From: Aeromonas rivipollensis | Lineage (GTDB): Bacteria; Pseudomonadota; Gammaproteobacteria; Enterobacterales; Aeromonadaceae | DNA length: 64,000 bases | Reading direction: 5' to 3' | NCBI RefSeq assembly: GCF_037811135.1 | Contig: NZ_CP149130.1 | Coordinates: 2,910,501 to 2,974,500, forward strand | Part shown: positions 26,520 through 35,281 of the stretch, in pieces | Position numbering within the stretch: position 1 is the stretch's first letter | Layout: each line of letters starts with the position of its first letter | Translations under genes and position numbers: made by a program | Notes under the pieces: model-generated | What the model was told of the DNA's origin: nothing | Seen by the model: the letters and a program-made list of their open reading frames with translations, nothing else | The model's database searches: none

Positions 26520-27140
26520 ATGAATTACCTGGCGCATCTCCATCTGGCGGCCCACACCCGAAGCTCCCTCACCGGCAACCTGCTGGGGGACTTCGTCAAG
26601 GGGCCCCTGCCCACTGGTCTCGCGGCCCCCTTCGACGAGGGGATCTGGCTGCACCGCAAGATAGATGCCTTCACCGATGCCCACCCCGAGCACAGGGCGG
26701 CGGTCGCCTGCTTCGAGGCCCCCTGGCGCCGCTTTGGCGGCATCCTGGTGGACATGCTCTACGACCACTGGCTGAGCCACCACTGGCAGCAATTCAGTCA
26801 GGATCCCCTGCCCCGCTTCCTGCAGCGGAGCTATGGCCAGCTGCTGGCGGATCACGCCCGCCTGCCGGAAGGGTTGCCAATGGCCCTCAAGCGGATGGCG
26901 GAGCAGGACTGGATCGCCTCCTACGGACGCCGGGAGGGGCTGGGTCAGGCCCTCAACGGCATAGGCCGGCGCCTGCGTCGTCCCCTGCTGCTGGGGGAGG
27001 CGCTCCATACCCTGGATGAGGGCAGCTGGCGCGACTGTGAACTGGGGTTTCTGCGCTTCTACCCCGAGGTGATGCGCTTTAGTGAGCGGCAACTCACCTG
27101 CTACCGCGCCACCAGGGCTCCTCAAGGAACCCCAGGGTAG
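26520..27140 (+). CDS. acpH: Acyl carrier protein phosphodiesterase
   Basis: 206-residue AcpH (YajB) family protein that hydrolyses the phosphopantetheine of holo-ACP to give apo-ACP. The family N-terminus MNYLAHLHLA, SLTGNLLGDFVKG, LHRKIDAFTDAHPE and the metal-ligand region DMLYDHWLSHHW are all present (HD-like fold, Mn-dependent in E. coli). It is about 13 residues longer than E. coli AcpH, at the C-terminus. No clear SD. It appears monocistronic, with a hairpin overlapping its stop. Confidence 0.9.
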   Translation: MNYLAHLHLAAHTRSSLTGNLLGDFVKGPLPTGLAAPFDEGIWLHRKIDAFTDAHPEHRAAVACFEAPWRRFGGILVDMLYDHWLSHHWQQFSQDPLPRFLQRSYGQLLADHARLPEGLPMALKRMAEQDWIASYGRREGLGQALNGIGRRLRRPLLLGEALHTLDEGSWRDCELGFLRFYPEVMRFSERQLTCYRATRAPQGTPG

Positions 27141-27149
27141 ATACCCTGG
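27132..27149 (+). terminator. Hairpin at end of acpH
   Basis: CCAGGGTA-GA-TACCCTGG overlaps the acpH stop codon and is followed by CCCTGTTTC. The stem is good but the U-tract weak, so terminator function is uncertain. Confidence 0.45.
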
Positions 27150-27323
27150 CCCTGTTTCAGGCAAGACTGGTGGGGCAAGGCATGAAACTGAAGCTGGATC
27201 AGATTGGGTCTTTTATGGCACCCAAAAAAGGAGGAGACTGGCGATGCCGATCAGCCCGGGCTCAGGCTGAACGGGCAGGGCAGGGCCAGACTCAGCCCCC
27301 TCAAGATCCAAGGAGACCTCTTC

Positions 27324-28658
27324 ATGTCATTGCGATTATTCTGCAGCGCCCTGTGCGGCGCCCTCCTGACCGGCGGCACCGTTCACGCCACCGAACCGGC
27401 TCATACAGCCACCTTGTTTGAAAACGTGCGCATCTTCGATGGCAAGGGGAGTACCCTCAGCGCCCCCTCCTCCGTCCTGGTGGAAGGCAACCTGATAACC
27501 AAGATCAGCCAGGGCGGCATCAAGGTGGAAGGCGAAGTGCAGCGTATCGACGGCCAGGGCAAGACCCTGATGCCGGGCCTCATCGATGCCCACACCCACC
27601 TGATGTTTGCCACCCTGCCGCAAATCGCCGTGCTGACCAACGACGTCACCTTCACCACTGTGGCGGCAACCAGGGCGGCCAACGACATGCTGATGCGCGG
27701 CTTCACCAGCGCCCGTGATCTCGGCGGCCCCGTCTTCGGCCTCAAGAAGGGGATCGACATGGGGCTGACCAACGGCCCACGCATCTGGCCGGCCGGCGCC
27801 ATGATCTCCCAGTCCGGGGGCCACGGTGACTTCCGCCTGCCCAATGAACTGCCGGCGCTGGAAGGACAATACTCCTTCGGCGAGCGGGCCAACGCGGCCA
27901 TGGTCGCCGACAGCCCGGATGCCGTGCGCCAGCGCACCCGCGAGCAACTGGCCCTCGGCGCCTCCCAGATCAAGGTGATGGCCGGTGGCGGTGTGGCCTC
28001 CAACTATGATCCCATCGATGTGACCCAGTACACGGTGCCGGAGATCCGCGCCGCCGTCGAGGCCGCCGACAACTGGGGCACCTATGTGACAGTGCACGCC
28101 TATACCCCGAAGGCGGTGCGCCAGGCCATCGAGGCTGGCGTCAAGTGCATCGACCATGGTCAGATGCTCGACGAGGACACTGCCAGGCTGATGGCCGAGA
28201 AGGGGATCTGGTGGAGCCTGCAACCCTTCACCGACGATCGCAAGTCCCCCTTCCCGGAAGGCTCGGCCAACCGTCTGAAGCAGCTTGAGATGTACAAGGG
28301 CACCGACCACGCCTATGCCATGGCCAAGAAGTACGGCATCAAGACGGCGTTCGGTACCGATGCCCTGTTCAGCGCCCAGGCTGCCGCCGATCAAGGCACC
28401 ATGCTGGCCAAGATGGGCACCTGGTATACCCCGGCCGAAGTACTGAAGATGGCCACCCATGACAACGCCGAGCTGCTGGCCCTCTCAGGCCCGCGCAACC
28501 CCTACCCGGGCAAGCTGGGTGTGGTGGAAGTCGGCGCCCTGGCCGACTTGCTGCTGGTTAACGGCGATCCCCTCAAGGAGCTCTCCCTGGTGGCCGATCC
28601 GGCGACCAACTTCAAGGTGATCATGAAGGACGGCAAGGTCTACAAGAACACCCTCTGA
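27324..28658 (+). CDS. Secreted amidohydrolase (imidazolonepropionase-like / Xaa-Pro dipeptidase-like)
   Basis: 444-residue metal-dependent hydrolase of COG1228 with a signal peptide (cleavage near VHA at residue 22). The TIM-barrel metal motifs are present: GLIDAHTHLMF, the Lys in ASQIKVMAGGG, VTVHAYTP, CIDHGQMLDED and FGTDALFS. Characterised members cleave N-acyl or proline dipeptides, but the substrate here is not readable. SD AAGGAG sits 9 nt before ATG 27324; the longer frame from 27204 lacks one. Flanked by terminators, it is probably a single-gene unit. Confidence 0.85.
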   Translation: MSLRLFCSALCGALLTGGTVHATEPAHTATLFENVRIFDGKGSTLSAPSSVLVEGNLITKISQGGIKVEGEVQRIDGQGKTLMPGLIDAHTHLMFATLPQIAVLTNDVTFTTVAATRAANDMLMRGFTSARDLGGPVFGLKKGIDMGLTNGPRIWPAGAMISQSGGHGDFRLPNELPALEGQYSFGERANAAMVADSPDAVRQRTREQLALGASQIKVMAGGGVASNYDPIDVTQYTVPEIRAAVEAADNWGTYVTVHAYTPKAVRQAIEAGVKCIDHGQMLDEDTARLMAEKGIWWSLQPFTDDRKSPFPEGSANRLKQLEMYKGTDHAYAMAKKYGIKTAFGTDALFSAQAAADQGTMLAKMGTWYTPAEVLKMATHDNAELLALSGPRNPYPGKLGVVEVGALADLLLVNGDPLKELSLVADPATNFKVIMKDGKVYKNTL

Positions 28659-28679
28659 CCTCTTTCGATAACAAAAAAA

Positions 28680-28701
28680 GGCCCCGAAAGGGGCCTTTTT
28701 T
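28680..28701 (+). terminator. Rho-independent terminator of the amidohydrolase gene
   Basis: GGCCCC-GAAA-GGGGCC followed by T6 and preceded by A7, so it may also serve the convergent DUF2069 gene. Confidence 0.88.
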
Positions 28702-28735
28702 ATGGGTACTGCATGACCGCCAGTGGTGGAGCGGC

Positions 28736-29116
28736 TCAGCGATCTTCCTTCTTCTTGCGAATGCTGAGGCCAAGCTCACGGCCGCGCTGGCGGGCGTAAT
28801 AGATGGTCCCGACGAAGGCCAGGGTGGTGAATACCAGCTCCACCACCGCCAGCCACCGCTCCCCCTCATCCGTAGTGATCAGGGTCAGGGCGTGGAGGAA
28901 GTAGGGCATCAGCACGAAGTTGCCCCAGGCGTGGGTGTAGGGGTTGCCCTGCACTATGCCCTTCAGGGGAAACAGCAACGGCACAGTCCAGATCACCGGC
29001 AGCAACCAGGGGGCGAGCCCCGGGTGAGGCGAGAGCCACAGATGCCAGAGCAGGACCCAGGCCAGCAGGCCGAAAAAGCCGACCAGGGTCAGCAGGCGGG
29101 CGAAGCGGGTGCTCAC
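28736..29116 (-). CDS. DUF2069 membrane protein
   Basis: 126-residue inner-membrane protein with about four hydrophobic helices (10-28, 35-52, 65-82, 90-107) and the DUF2069 core PYTHAWGNFVLMPYFLHALT, ending in a basic tail (IRKKKEDR). It starts at GTG 29116, overlapping the upstream yfgD stop by 4 nt (GTGA). The family has no known function. Confidence 0.85.
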   Translation of the reverse strand: MSTRFARLLTLVGFFGLLAWVLLWHLWLSPHPGLAPWLLPVIWTVPLLFPLKGIVQGNPYTHAWGNFVLMPYFLHALTLITTDEGERWLAVVELVFTTLAFVGTIYYARQRGRELGLSIRKKKEDR

Positions 29117-29463
29117 TTGAGGATCTCCAGCACCAGCTCGGGCGGGCGGCCGATGCGGGCCTGGCCATTCTTGATGACGATGGGGCGCTCGATGAGCTTG
29201 GGGTGCTGATGCATGGCACGAATGAGGGCATCGCCCTGCACATCGGCCAATCCCAGCTCCTTGTAGAGCTCTTCCTTGGTGCGCATCAGCTGGCGCGGAT
29301 CGGCAAACCCGAGCTGGCCCAGCAGGGTGCGGATATCATCCTCGCTCGGCGCCTGTTCCAGATAGAGCACCACCTCGGGGGCTATCCCGTGCTGTTCCAG
29401 CAAGGCCAGGGTTTCACGGCTCTTGGAGCAGCGCGGATTGTGATAGATTTGGGTCTCGCTCAT
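29113..29463 (-). CDS. yfgD: ArsC-family thioredoxin-fold protein (YfgD type)
   Basis: 116 residues, very like E. coli YfgD: IYHNPRCSKSRETL with the catalytic Cys of the ArsC family, ELYKELGL, and the RP motif HPKLIERPIV. It is annotated as glutaredoxin-dependent arsenate reductase by family, but no ars genes are nearby and the bepA/perM neighbourhood is that of yfgD, so arsenate reduction is unproven. SD GGGAG precedes ATG 29463; the frame to 29679 upstream has no RBS. Confidence 0.9.
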   Translation of the reverse strand: MSETQIYHNPRCSKSRETLALLEQHGIAPEVVLYLEQAPSEDDIRTLLGQLGFADPRQLMRTKEELYKELGLADVQGDALIRAMHQHPKLIERPIVIKNGQARIGRPPELVLEILK

Positions 29464-29551
29464 GGTAACTCCCTGATATTGCAAGATGGGACAACAAATG
29501 GCGCTATTGTAGGGGAAACGGATGGGCAGGGTAAGCGGGAGGGCGGTGGAA

Positions 29552-30016
29552 ATGAAACGAATATGTTGGCTGATTGTGGCCGCCTTGCTGGGCGCCTGCA
29601 CGCCGGCCCCCCAGTTCATCGACGGGGCGGGCAAAAACCTCAGCCTTAGCACCCTGGCGGGCAAGCCCCTGCTGGTCAACTACTTCGCCCCCTGGTGCGC
29701 CCCCTGCCTGCGGGAGATGCCCCTGCTCGCGGCGCTGCACCGGGAGGGACAGATAGGGGTGATCGCCATCAACTATGATCCCGCCTCCCCCGCCGAGCTG
29801 GCCGAGCTGGCCCGGCGATACCAGATAGCCGTGCCCCTGATGGTCCCTCTCGATGAGGCCAGCCTCCCCTTCCCAAGGCCTGGCGCGCTGCCCACCAGCT
29901 ACCTGCTCGATGGCAAGGGGCAGTTGCAAAAGACCCTGGTGGGGGAGCTCGATGAGCACAAGCTCGCCGCCATCCGGGCCTGGGCCGCCACACAAGCCTC
30001 CTCGGCACGGCCCTGA
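29552..30016 (+). CDS. TlpA-like thioredoxin-fold lipoprotein
   Basis: 154 residues. The N-terminal signal ends in a lipobox (LLGAC, Cys about residue 16), followed by a TlpA/ResA-like fold with the redox motif WCAPC in YFAPWCAPCLREMP and a cis-Pro loop (GALPTSYLLDGKG). It is probably a membrane-anchored periplasmic thiol-disulfide reductase. I chose ATG 29552, with GTGGA just upstream, over the longer frame at 29522. It is divergent from yfgD, in the bepA neighbourhood. Confidence 0.88.
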   Translation: MKRICWLIVAALLGACTPAPQFIDGAGKNLSLSTLAGKPLLVNYFAPWCAPCLREMPLLAALHREGQIGVIAINYDPASPAELAELARRYQIAVPLMVPLDEASLPFPRPGALPTSYLLDGKGQLQKTLVGELDEHKLAAIRAWAATQASSARP

Positions 30017-30033
30017 TGGCCCCATGACGACAA

Positions 30034-30066
30034 GGGGTGCACCATCTCTGGTGCACCCCGTTTCAT
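30034..30066. terminator. Terminator between tlpA-like gene and bepA
   Basis: GGGGTGCACCA-TCTC-TGGTGCACCCC followed by GTTTCATT: a strong stem with a short U-tract, between convergent genes. Confidence 0.75.
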
Positions 30067-30085
30067 TCAGGCGTGGTCAGCCGGA

Positions 30086-31540
30086 CTAGCCCTTCAGGCT
30101 GTCCAGATCCTTCTTGGCCCGCTCCAGCTGGGTGATGCGCGCCTCGATGCGGGCCAGGGTCAGCTTGTCGCTGGTGGTGCCGCGGGCCACGATCAGCTCG
30201 TCGATGGCCGCCTGGTAGTCCCCGCGCAGGGAGAGGGTCTCCGCCCGCGCCATGTGCAGGTCCGTCATCCTTCCCGCCTTGCGATAGGCATCCGACAGCA
30301 GGCTCCAGGCCAGGCTGTTCTCGTCGTGCTCCCGGGCATAAGGGTCCAGCAGGGCGATGGATTTCTGGTAGTTGCCCGCCTCCAGATAGGCGTTGCCGAG
30401 GTTGACCACCACCACCTCGTTGTCCGGCATCCGGGTGCGGAAGCGCTCCAGCCGGGCGATGGCCTGGGCGCTGCGCCCCTTGGCGAGATCGATGTCGGTC
30501 AGGGCATCCACCACGAAGAGATCTTCCGGATGGCGGGCGGCCAGGCTCTGCATCAGGGTATCGGCCTCGTCGGTGCGCTTGAGCTGCAGCAGGGCCAGCG
30601 CCTTGCCATAGGTGGCGGCGTCTTTCAGGGGGTAGTCCCCCTTCTGCAGGCGGCTGTCGAAATAGGTGAGCAGCGCCTGGGGGCTCTCGGTGCCATAACG
30701 CACCTGGATGCGCACCTTGGCCAGCCAGAAGTCGAGGCTGGGAGGCAGAGCGCGGCGGCCATAGCTGTTGGCGCGGGCGCGGGCTTCGCTGATCCGGGTC
30801 TCCGGCAGGGGGTGAGTGAGCAGCATCTCGGGCGGCTTGCTGGCGTAGCGGTACTCCGCCGCCAGTTTCTGGAAGAAGCTGGCCATGCCCATGGGATCGA
30901 AACCGGCGTCATAGAGCGTCTTCATGCCGATGCGGTCCGCTTCGTACTCGTTGTCCCGGGTATAGTTGATGGCCGACTGCATGGAGAGCCCGAGGGTGGT
31001 CTGCAGCGCGGCGATGCCTGCGGTGGGGTTGATCACCGCCAGTGCGATGGAGCCCACCAGACCGGCCAGGGTCATGGCCGAGCTGCTCGCCTGGGCCTCC
31101 ATGTAACGGGCTATGTGGCGCTGGGTCACGTGGGTGATTTCGTGAGCCAGCACCGAGGCCAGCTCGCTCTCGTTGTCGGCGTAGAGGAAGAGGCCGGTAT
31201 GCACCTTGACCCGCCCGCCGAGGAAGGCGGCCGCGTTGATGCTGGGATCATTGATGAGGAAGAAGGTAAAGGGGAAACGCACCCCGTCGGCATTGGTGAG
31301 CAGTCGCTGACCCAGATCGTCGATGTATTCGCTCAGCACGGGATCATCGATGATGGGCAAGCCCGCCCGGGCAAACCGCATGAAGGCATTGCCATAGCGC
31401 ACTTCCTGCTCGATGGGCAGGGCGGCAACCCCGGCGGTGCCGATGTCGGGCAGCTGGTTGTTCGCCTGAGCCTGAAAGGTCGCGCTCATCAGGGATATCA
31501 GCAGGGGAAGCGATGCCATCAAGGGGGAAAAACGGGCCAC
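30086..31540 (-). CDS. bepA: Periplasmic M48 metallopeptidase / chaperone
   Basis: 484 residues, close to E. coli BepA (487). Signal peptide, M48 zinc motif HEITHVTQRH with third ligand in NEYEADRIG, then TPR repeats to the C-terminus. BepA assists LptD and BAM-dependent outer-membrane assembly and degrades stalled LptD. I chose GTG 31540 (VARFSPLMASLPLL), with GGAG 11 nt upstream, because it gives a full signal peptide of family length. Divergent from the TusA-family gene and perM; E. coli also keeps bepA near perM and yfgD. Confidence 0.93.
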   Translation of the reverse strand: MARFSPLMASLPLLISLMSATFQAQANNQLPDIGTAGVAALPIEQEVRYGNAFMRFARAGLPIIDDPVLSEYIDDLGQRLLTNADGVRFPFTFFLINDPSINAAAFLGGRVKVHTGLFLYADNESELASVLAHEITHVTQRHIARYMEAQASSSAMTLAGLVGSIALAVINPTAGIAALQTTLGLSMQSAINYTRDNEYEADRIGMKTLYDAGFDPMGMASFFQKLAAEYRYASKPPEMLLTHPLPETRISEARARANSYGRRALPPSLDFWLAKVRIQVRYGTESPQALLTYFDSRLQKGDYPLKDAATYGKALALLQLKRTDEADTLMQSLAARHPEDLFVVDALTDIDLAKGRSAQAIARLERFRTRMPDNEVVVVNLGNAYLEAGNYQKSIALLDPYAREHDENSLAWSLLSDAYRKAGRMTDLHMARAETLSLRGDYQAAIDELIVARGTTSDKLTLARIEARITQLERAKKDLDSLKG

Positions 31541-31661
31541 AGTGTTTCTATCTCCATCAGAAGGGGCTCGGGCAGAATACCCTTGCCCATCAAGGCCCAC
31601 AAGCGTTGTTTCATACTGGTATCACGGCCATAATGACCACCACGCACGCGATGGAATCCTC

Positions 31662-31892
31662 ATGGAACAGCTCGACCTGACCCCCTGGCGTTGTCCCGAG
31701 CCGCTGATCCGGCTCAAGCTCTGGCTGCGCCAGGCAAGACCCGGCCAATCCCTGCACCTCATACTGGGGGATGCCGGCTCCCGGCAGGACATTCCGGCCT
31801 ACCTGCAACGCCTGGGTCACAGCGTCCGTCCCCTGGAGGAGTCCGCCGCCCGCCTCTCCTTGCTGCTCGTGGTCGGGAACCGGCCATCATGA
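31662..31892 (+). CDS. TusA-family sulfur-carrier protein
   Basis: 76-residue protein with the TusA fold signature: LDLTPWRCPEPLIRLKLWL contains the CPxP motif whose Cys carries persulfide sulfur in TusA/YedF proteins. The rest fits a beta-alpha-beta sandwich of about 75 residues. The specific pathway cannot be assigned. It lies 61 bp upstream of perM and is divergent from bepA. The SD is weak. Confidence 0.78.
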   Translation: MEQLDLTPWRCPEPLIRLKLWLRQARPGQSLHLILGDAGSRQDIPAYLQRLGHSVRPLEESAARLSLLLVVGNRPS

Positions 31893-31953
31893 TGCCAGGC
31901 CCCGGGCTGCCCCTTTCCATCGAAATGACACGGTAAAAACCAAGGAAGCCTCG

Positions 31954-33024
31954 ATGTTAGATGTATTGAAGCGCTGGTATCAGACCCGTTTTTCCGATCC
32001 CGATGCCGTTGCCCTGTTCCTGCTGCTGGTGTTCTGCTTCGCCGTGCTCTGGCTGTTCGGCGATCTGTTGGCCCCCCTGCTGGTGGCCGTGGTGATGGCC
32101 TATCTGCTGGAGTGGCCGGTCAGCCGCCTGCAACGCACCGGGCTCTCCCGCCCCCTGGCCACCAGCCTGGTGCTGCTGCTGTTCCTCAGTGTGACCACCA
32201 TGATGCTGCTGGGGCTCATCCCCACACTGGTGAGCCAGGGGGTCAACCTCGCCAAGGAGGCGCCCTCCATGCTGGCCCATGCCCAGGACGCGGTCCGCAC
32301 CCTGCCGGAAAAATACCCCGAGATAGTCGACGTCAGCCTGGTCGAGACCATCATCGACAACATTCGCCAGCGCATTCTGGCCGGGGGGGAGCAGCTGGTG
32401 AGCGCCTCCCTCAGCTCCCTCATCAACGTGGTGGCCATCCTCATCTACGCCATCCTGGTGCCCCTGATGGTGTTCTTCATGCTCAAGGACAAGCAGGTAC
32501 TGATGGGCGGCCTGCGCCGCTTCCTGCCCCGCAACCGCACCCTGGTCAACCGGGTCTGGGTGGAGATGAACGACCAGATCATCAACTACATCCGCGGCAA
32601 GGTAATCGAGATCCTCATCGTCGGGGTGGCGACCTACATCCCCTTCGCCCTGATGGGGCTGCGTTACTCGGTGCTGCTGGCGGTGGCGGTCGGCTTCTCC
32701 GTGCTCATCCCCTACATAGGGGCGGTGGCGGTGACTGTGCCCGTCGCCATGGTGGCCCTGTTCCAGTGGGGGCTGACCCCGGACTTCGCCTGGCTGATGG
32801 TGGCCTATCTGGTCATTCAGGCGCTGGACGGCAACCTGCTGGTGCCCCTGCTCTTCTCAGAGGCTGTCAACCTGCACCCTGTGGCCATCATCGTCGCCGT
32901 GCTGGTGTTTGGCGGACTCTGGGGATTCTGGGGGGTCTTCTTCGCCATTCCCCTGGCGACCCTTGTGAAAGCTGTGCTCAACGCCTGGCCCAAGCGGGAC
33001 GAGGCGCCCCGCCCCGCCCCCTGA
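31954..33024 (+). CDS. perM: AI-2E family permease PerM
   Basis: 356 residues (E. coli PerM 353). About eight hydrophobic helices, an amphipathic region at 90-150, and the family motifs FFMLKDKQ, YIRGKVIEILIVG and LIPYIGAV. Strong SD AAGGAAG before ATG 31954. PerM function is not firmly established in E. coli; conservation next to bepA suggests a link with envelope assembly. Confidence 0.92.
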   Translation: MLDVLKRWYQTRFSDPDAVALFLLLVFCFAVLWLFGDLLAPLLVAVVMAYLLEWPVSRLQRTGLSRPLATSLVLLLFLSVTTMMLLGLIPTLVSQGVNLAKEAPSMLAHAQDAVRTLPEKYPEIVDVSLVETIIDNIRQRILAGGEQLVSASLSSLINVVAILIYAILVPLMVFFMLKDKQVLMGGLRRFLPRNRTLVNRVWVEMNDQIINYIRGKVIEILIVGVATYIPFALMGLRYSVLLAVAVGFSVLIPYIGAVAVTVPVAMVALFQWGLTPDFAWLMVAYLVIQALDGNLLVPLLFSEAVNLHPVAIIVAVLVFGGLWGFWGVFFAIPLATLVKAVLNAWPKRDEAPRPAP

Positions 33025-33028
33025 TGAG

Positions 33029-33056
33029 AAGAGAGGCTTTCGCCTCTCTTTTTTTA
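33029..33056 (+). terminator. Rho-independent terminator of perM
   Basis: AAGAGAGGC-TTTC-GCCTCTCTT with a run of T to 33056. Confidence 0.9.
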
Positions 33057-33209
33057 TTACCGCGAACTCATCGACCACGGACTCAGTTCCCGCCTGAATC
33101 CAGGTGAAATACAGTGACGCTATCGAATTGAATTTCCAATGAAAACGGGCTTCACTGACAAGGTCATCGGCAGTATGCTCTGCCAGCCCCGACTCTGAAG
33201 GATCAGTTC

Positions 33210-34019
33210 ATGCCCCCTGTTCGTACCCTTTACAGCGCCGCGCTTGGCGCGCTCCTGACCCTGCTGTTCGCGACCCCGGCCCGGGCCGAGGTCGATCTCG
33301 GCTCCCTCGATATCTTCGTGCAGGACAGCCCCACCAGCCCGGTGCCCAAGGGGCTGGTGCTGGGCGGCGCCGTCATCGGTGGCGATGCACGCTATCAGGG
33401 CCAGGATGACACAGCCCTTGCCGTGCCCGGCTTCATCTACTTCGGCGAGCAGTTCATGTTCCTCGGGGACAGGGCCCGCTACTACTTTCACAAGGATGAC
33501 AGTTTCGCCGCCTACGGTTACGGCAGGATGCGCTTTGGCAACCTGGATCCCGACGATGCCCCCGAGCTGGCCGGCATGGAGGAGCGCAAGTGGGAGCTGG
33601 AAGGGGGTGTCGGCGCCAGTCTCATCACCCCCTATGCCCTGCTCAGCACCCGCCTCAGCACGGACGTGACCGGGCGCAGCAACGGCCAGGAGCTGCTGCT
33701 GTGGGCCGACTTCCCCATATTGCGGGACAGGCTGCTCATCATGCCCGGCATGGGGATGATGATCCGCAGCAGCAAGATGGCGAACTACTACTTTGGCGGC
33801 GTCTCGGGGGGCGAGGCCAGGGGGCAACGCCCGGAGTGGGACACGGGCACCACCCTCTCCCCCATGGCGGCCATCATCACCAGCTACCGTTTCAGCCCCC
33901 ACTGGATCGGCATGTTTGCCGCCAACTACGAGCGCTACGACGACGACATCGCGGACAGCCCCATAGTCCAGCACAAGGGGGAGCTCTACGCCGGCTTCGG
34001 GATCGGCTATATCTGGTAA
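33210..34019 (+). CDS. MipA/OmpV family outer-membrane protein
   Basis: 269 residues with a signal peptide ending ATPARA (about 26) and a series of amphipathic beta-strands ending in the aromatic residue of GIGYIW, as expected for a beta-barrel. The family includes the murein-hydrolase scaffold MipA and Vibrio OmpV; which role applies here is open. SD AAGGA before ATG 33210. Monocistronic between two terminators. Confidence 0.87.
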   Translation: MPPVRTLYSAALGALLTLLFATPARAEVDLGSLDIFVQDSPTSPVPKGLVLGGAVIGGDARYQGQDDTALAVPGFIYFGEQFMFLGDRARYYFHKDDSFAAYGYGRMRFGNLDPDDAPELAGMEERKWELEGGVGASLITPYALLSTRLSTDVTGRSNGQELLLWADFPILRDRLLIMPGMGMMIRSSKMANYYFGGVSGGEARGQRPEWDTGTTLSPMAAIITSYRFSPHWIGMFAANYERYDDDIADSPIVQHKGELYAGFGIGYIW

Positions 34020-34054
34020 CCGCAGCGCCCGGTAGCAAGAAACGCCAGTAACAA

Positions 34055-34080
34055 GAAGGGAGCCCGAGGCTCCCTTCTTT
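34055..34080. terminator. Terminator after the MipA-like gene
   Basis: GAAGGGAGCC-CGA-GGCTCCCTTC followed by TTTG; it may also serve the convergent hydrolase gene. Confidence 0.82.
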
Positions 34081-34115
34081 GTTATCGATAGGCGACTGGC
34101 GCTGACTGCCCGGCC

Positions 34116-34916
34116 TTATAGTCCGGCCAGAAACTCGGCCAGGGTCCGGTTGACAAACTCGGGGTTCTCCAGGGTCGAGATGTGGCCCGCGGCCGGGATC
34201 TCCTTGAAGGGGCAGGCCAGCGCCTCGGCCATCAGATAGCCCTCCAGCACCGGGCGCGCCTTGTCCTCGCAGCCTGTCATCACCAGGCTCGGCACTTTCA
34301 TCTCTTCGAGCCACTCGATGCGATCCTCCCGGGTCACGAAGCTGCGCCCCACCGCCACCAGACTCGCCACCTTGTCGGCGGGCCACTGGGCCAGCCGCGC
34401 CTTGAAGCCGCTCATCAGGGCGGGATCCGGCTCATGGGCAAAGAAGAGCGGCGCCACCTGATCGATGACGGGGGCCGGCAGACTGCCAAGCTGCTCTATC
34501 ATGGCCAGCATGCCGAGGTAGCGCTCGCAGGGGATCTGGGGCTCCCAGCCAACGAAGGTATCCATCAGCACCAGTCCCTTGAGCCGCGCCGGGGCCATCC
34601 TGGCGAGCTCTACGCCCCACATGCCGCCAATCGACAGCCCCACCAGCACGCACTGCTCGATGTCGAGGGCATCCAGCAGCGCCAGGTGATCCCTGGCCAG
34701 GGTTTCAAGGGAGCAAGGACCGGCTGGCAAGGGGTCTGAATTCCCGTGGCCCCAAAGCTCGGGCACTATGCAGCGAAACTGCCCCTTGAGGGCCTCGACT
34801 TGCGGCGCCCACATGGCACTGTCCCACAGGTAGCTGTGGCCAAAGAGCAGCACAGGGCCCTGTCCCTCGTCCAGATAGGCCATGCGGCGACCCGCTATCT
34901 CCATAAAATGCTTCAT
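34116..34916 (-). CDS. Alpha/beta hydrolase
   Basis: 266-residue alpha/beta-hydrolase-fold protein with the oxyanion loop FGHSYLWDSAMW, nucleophile elbow GLSIGG (Ser about 95) and terminal His in AAGHISTLENP. It resembles small carboxylesterase, haloperoxidase or 3-oxoadipate enol-lactonase-like enzymes; the substrate is not inferable. SD GGAG lies 5 nt before ATG 34916. Upstream is an array of 60-bp repeats that copies this gene's own start region. Confidence 0.88.
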   Translation of the reverse strand: MKHFMEIAGRRMAYLDEGQGPVLLFGHSYLWDSAMWAPQVEALKGQFRCIVPELWGHGNSDPLPAGPCSLETLARDHLALLDALDIEQCVLVGLSIGGMWGVELARMAPARLKGLVLMDTFVGWEPQIPCERYLGMLAMIEQLGSLPAPVIDQVAPLFFAHEPDPALMSGFKARLAQWPADKVASLVAVGRSFVTREDRIEWLEEMKVPSLVMTGCEDKARPVLEGYLMAEALACPFKEIPAAGHISTLENPEFVNRTLAEFLAGL

Positions 34917-34927
34917 GTTATCTCCTG

Positions 34928-35210
34928 TTGCCAGCTGCCGATGATGAGACGGCAGTGCACATCGCCATAAATGGCTTCATGTTTTTCTATTGCCAGCGGT
35001 TGATGAGGCGGCAGTATAAATCGCCACGAATGGCTTCATGTTTTTTCTATTGCCAGCGGCTGATGAGGCGGCAGTATAAATCGCCACAAATGGCTTCATG
35101 TTTTTTCTGTTGCCCGCTGCTGATGATGAGACGGCAGTATCAGTCGCCATACATTGCCTCATGTTTTCTTCTGTTCTGCTGGCAGCGATGGGGCGGCAGT
35201 GTAACACGCC
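34928..35210. repeat. Tandem array of ~60-bp repeats derived from the hydrolase start region
   Basis: Units begin at 34928 (62 bp), 34990 (60), 35050 (60), 35110 (64) and a partial fifth at about 35174. Each starts TTGCC(A/C)GC and carries GGCGGCAGT and GGCTTCATG. Read on the minus strand, each unit contains an ATGAAGCC resembling the hydrolase start ATGAAGC, and the hydrolase's own RBS/start (34901-34927) is the tail of a further unit. A minus-strand frame through the array would repeat MKPFVAIYTAASSAAGNRKN. Confidence 0.88.
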
Positions 35211-35281
35211 GGCCTTGGCAGTGGCGCCTCCCTGGTGCAAGCTGGGGTGACCCACAGAAAGGACTCGAACAGGAGAAGATC

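Noticed and set aside
29113..29463. Arsenic-resistance locus
   Set aside because: The ArsC-family protein is of YfgD type in a bepA/perM neighbourhood, with no arsR, arsB or acr3 nearby.
34928..35210. CRISPR array
   Set aside because: Units are contiguous with no unique spacers and no cas genes are nearby.
34977..35255. Repeat-peptide ORF (MKPFVAIYTAASSAAGNRKN units) in the 60-bp array
   Set aside because: It arises because two units are exactly 60 bp. The frame breaks where a unit is 62 bp and has no independent SD, so I list the array as a repeat, not a gene.
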